This document shows positions 62,001 to 64,000 of a stretch of DNA of 64,000 nt, piece after piece. Numbering within the stretch: the stretch's first letter is position 1; every line of letters starts with the position of its first letter. Source of the stretch: Mytilus galloprovincialis. Taxonomy: Eukaryota > Mollusca > Bivalvia > Mytilida > Mytilidae. The notes under the pieces are model-generated. The model ran no database searches. It was given only the letters and a program-made list of their open reading frames with translations, and was not told the origin of the DNA. Position numbers and translations under genes: made by a program. The stretch is from the NCBI RefSeq assembly GCF_965363235.1, contig NC_134844.1, forward strand, positions 16,722,646 through 16,786,645. The letters run 5' to 3'.

Positions 62001-63069
62001 TCCCTCTACCTCTACATCAACCCCTACCACCACGCCCACGTGTTCTAGTAGATTTTGGTGGCATGAATGTATTGTTTTTGAGAAATCTCCGTTTTAATCA
62101 GAAATAGAAGGAATGGAACTATATTAATATGAAACACGATATTGACGGTATTGCTGAGAACGGAGTAAGATCGCGGTTTGAACGTAGTGTAATCGTGGTA
62201 AGAACCTGCTATAATCCCAGTAAGATCGTGTTGCAATCGGATAACTCGCTGTATGGTCGTAGTGAGAACGTGAAGAGCGTAGAAAGATCTTTATAAGCGT
62301 AGTGAGGTCGCAGAATAAGCGCGGTGAGAACGTGGTTTAATCGTAGCGGGATCGTTGTAGACGCGTAATTAGGACGTAGTAGCATCGTGAAAGCAACGAA
62401 AATTAACATTTTCATGCCGCTCATACCGCGACCTCACCACGATCTAAATTTATTTTAGATCGCGGTGAGCGTGGTACGATCGTGGTCTAGTGGGACTTGG
62501 GCTTAAGGGCCGATTTCGGCCTCAATTTTCAAGTTCATCTAACGAAAGATTTTAGACACTTTCTAAACACTTAAGTATCTATTTCAATTGATTCAATTCG
62601 TTAATGTGGAAAATTTTAACTTAATAAGTCATTTAAAACGCCCCGATTCAAGCTTAAATATGAAAAATCTATCAAATATGCCAAAAATCGTCACTTTTCA
62701 GATGGTTTTTGTCAAAACTGAAAGTGGCCGCATCCGTGTACATCCTCAACCTTTAATTATATTATGTATTATCATCAAATACAACTTACATTTCAATATT
62801 ATGAATGAACACGAATGCGGCCACTTTCATTTCAGACGGAAACCGTCTAAAATTTAACTAAAATGCTACAATTGTGAAGATTTCAGTAATTTAGCATGAC
62901 TTAATGATGCTAGTACCCAATATATGTGCATTGTGTTGTCAAAACAGCCCATATTTATTAGCAGAGGCATTCTACTTTGCAATAAATATCTAAACGATTA
63001 CATTTTCACAATTTTCTAAAACTGCTATATTTTGAGGCCAAAAAGGGGTCTTACTGAACCTACTCCTTT

Positions 63070-64000
63070 CATATCTGTCAAAGGGATTTGCAATCTTCGT
63101 TTTTCTTTAATAACATAATCTAAAGACTATGCATTTGAATCATACAATAACCAACATTTGATACTAAACAGATGATACTCTATTAGGTTCTGATAGTCAG
63201 TCAACATTGTACAGTGTAGTAAACAGACAATGCATGGTAAATATTTCCAGATAAATGGTAAGTGTGGAACATTTAGGAAAAACGTTTGGAAACCAAATCA
63301 ATTAGAATACTAGTATAAATAAATTATTGTAAGTGTTGTGTTTTTATTGCGCGTCAGTTTCACATTTTTCATCTCCCAATCGTTGTGTACCAGAACATTT
63401 CTGATTCTGTACCTTCTGTTGCTATTTTGAGTGAATTAAGTCATGAATTTTACACAGTTGTAGAGTTATCATTCTGTTTTCTATCTTATATCGTCCAAAT
63501 GTGGGGAAGACAAGCGATCCTCCTGACTTGCATGCATAAAGTATATGATGGTTTAGTCTTTCAAAAATTAGTTTTTTTCCGTTTTTGTGTACTATTATTA
63601 TCATTTAATTGGGCCTACAATAGTGGTTTAAAAATTAGAGGACATGGACATTATTTTGAGGCAACGTTTTCTCATTTGAAATCTCATTTTTCCTCTGAAA
63701 GGTGGTTTCCTTGCTCACAGAATAACAATCAACCTGACTTAGATAGAAAAGCATCAAACGACAAAACTTCATATTCGCAATCTTCGTTTTTCTACAATAA
63801 CATAATGTATGCATTTGAATCTTACAGTATAAAAATTCACCCGACTTAATCGATATGTTATCGACTTATCATTTTATATTTGGTAACCCAACAATCAGAG
63901 TTCAGGTTTGTTTATACTCTTGTTCCTGTGTGTCCGTCCACCTAATAATCCCAATGTGTTTATTGTAAAGAAAATACAAAATTTACAATAATCGCAGATC
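63070..64000. other. Right end of window, no supported gene
   Basis: Two similar stretches occur here, 63085-63150 and 63765-63830, both with caatcttcgtttttct and ataacataat and atgcatttgaatc. An open frame of 154 codons at 63385-63849 spans the second one, but its protein is not recognisable. Confidence 0.4.

Larger units (their letters stand above)
60727..62503. mobile_element. Inner element with motif-built inverted arms and TAA target duplication
   Basis: Starts taccctagtcccactaggcc; its end read in reverse is agcccaagtcccactagacc, then accacgatcg. It is flanked by TAA on both sides (60724-60726 and 62504-62506), and removing it plus one TAA rejoins the outer element. A TWA duplication of 3 bp is typical of PIF/Harbinger. 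The arms (60735-61215 and 62130-62480) are built from many variants of gatcgtggtacg and its complement. The middle holds two unrelated dispersed repeats. Confidence 0.75.
60708..63069. mobile_element. Outer inverted-repeat element, interrupted by another element
   Basis: Starts aaaaggagtaggtccggtaa; its other end, read in reverse, is aaaggagtaggttcagtaag. Without the insert it is about 580 bp. Both ends run on into a matching subterminal stretch with ttcggcctca (62516) and ttttggcctca (reverse of 63034-63044). No coding frame is shared with any known transposase that I can see. Confidence 0.65.

Noticed and set aside
63385-63849. Open frame of 154 codons at the right edge
   Set aside because: It is the longest unexplained frame, but the protein is low-complexity in places, matches nothing I know, has no supporting splice signals, and part of it repeats at 63.1 kb. 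I treat it as chance.
1-64000. CRISPR arrays, operons, bacterial-type promoters
   Set aside because: No regularly spaced identical repeats, and the spliced genes and repeat content show nuclear animal DNA.

Overview
The window is AT-rich eukaryotic DNA with spliced genes and many short degenerate dispersed repeats. Several of these repeats look like ones I know from marine mussel (Mytilus and relatives) sequence. Examples are the unit with 'ggtatgattgccaatgagac' and its 'tacggccttca' segment, the 'acgaaacgcgcgtctggcgt' unit, and the 'gggactttccgttttgaatt' unit. A bivalve, most likely a mytilid, is therefore the best guess. It rests on recognition, not on a search.

The only convincing protein-coding content is a head-to-tail array of three paralogous genes on the plus strand: copy A (2891-10758), copy B (about 13032 or 17708 to 24286) and copy C (28973-42182). 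All three share one exon architecture with identical splice phases, and each splices into a single open frame (455, 510 or 516, and 457 aa). They encode proteins with cyclic-nucleotide-binding domains, most like animal CNBD2 (CRIS), a sperm-linked cAMP-binding protein. The first domain keeps the Glu and Arg of the phosphate-binding cassette. A second, degenerate domain is split by a rapidly changing linker. All three genes share a rare GC-AG intron at the same place. Copies B and C appear to have a tiny 5' coding exon far upstream, and copy A lacks this intron or hides it. Copy B alone has a C-terminal tail of about 60 aa.

Layout: 1-2.9 kb is non-coding with a 1.1-kb terminal-inverted-repeat element (901-1996). 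Gene A runs 2.9-10.8 kb, with two inverted copies of a dispersed repeat around its sixth exon. Gene B runs 13.0-24.3 kb, with a broken retroelement fragment and a foldback in its long first intron. Gene C runs 29.0-42.2 kb. From 42.3 to 64 kb I see no credible gene. That stretch holds a tandem duplication of about 3.3-3.5 kb of non-coding sequence (45.2-48.7 and 48.8-52.0 kb), a possible hAT-type element enclosing a 46-bp micro-element and a 420-bp palindrome (56.3-58.1 kb), and a clear element-in-element insertion (60.7-63.1 kb). The inserted element has arms built from short motifs of the type gatcgtggt.

The three genes probably arose by local tandem duplication and then diverged in their linkers and tails while keeping the domain cores. 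Nothing else in the window suggests a multi-gene pathway.
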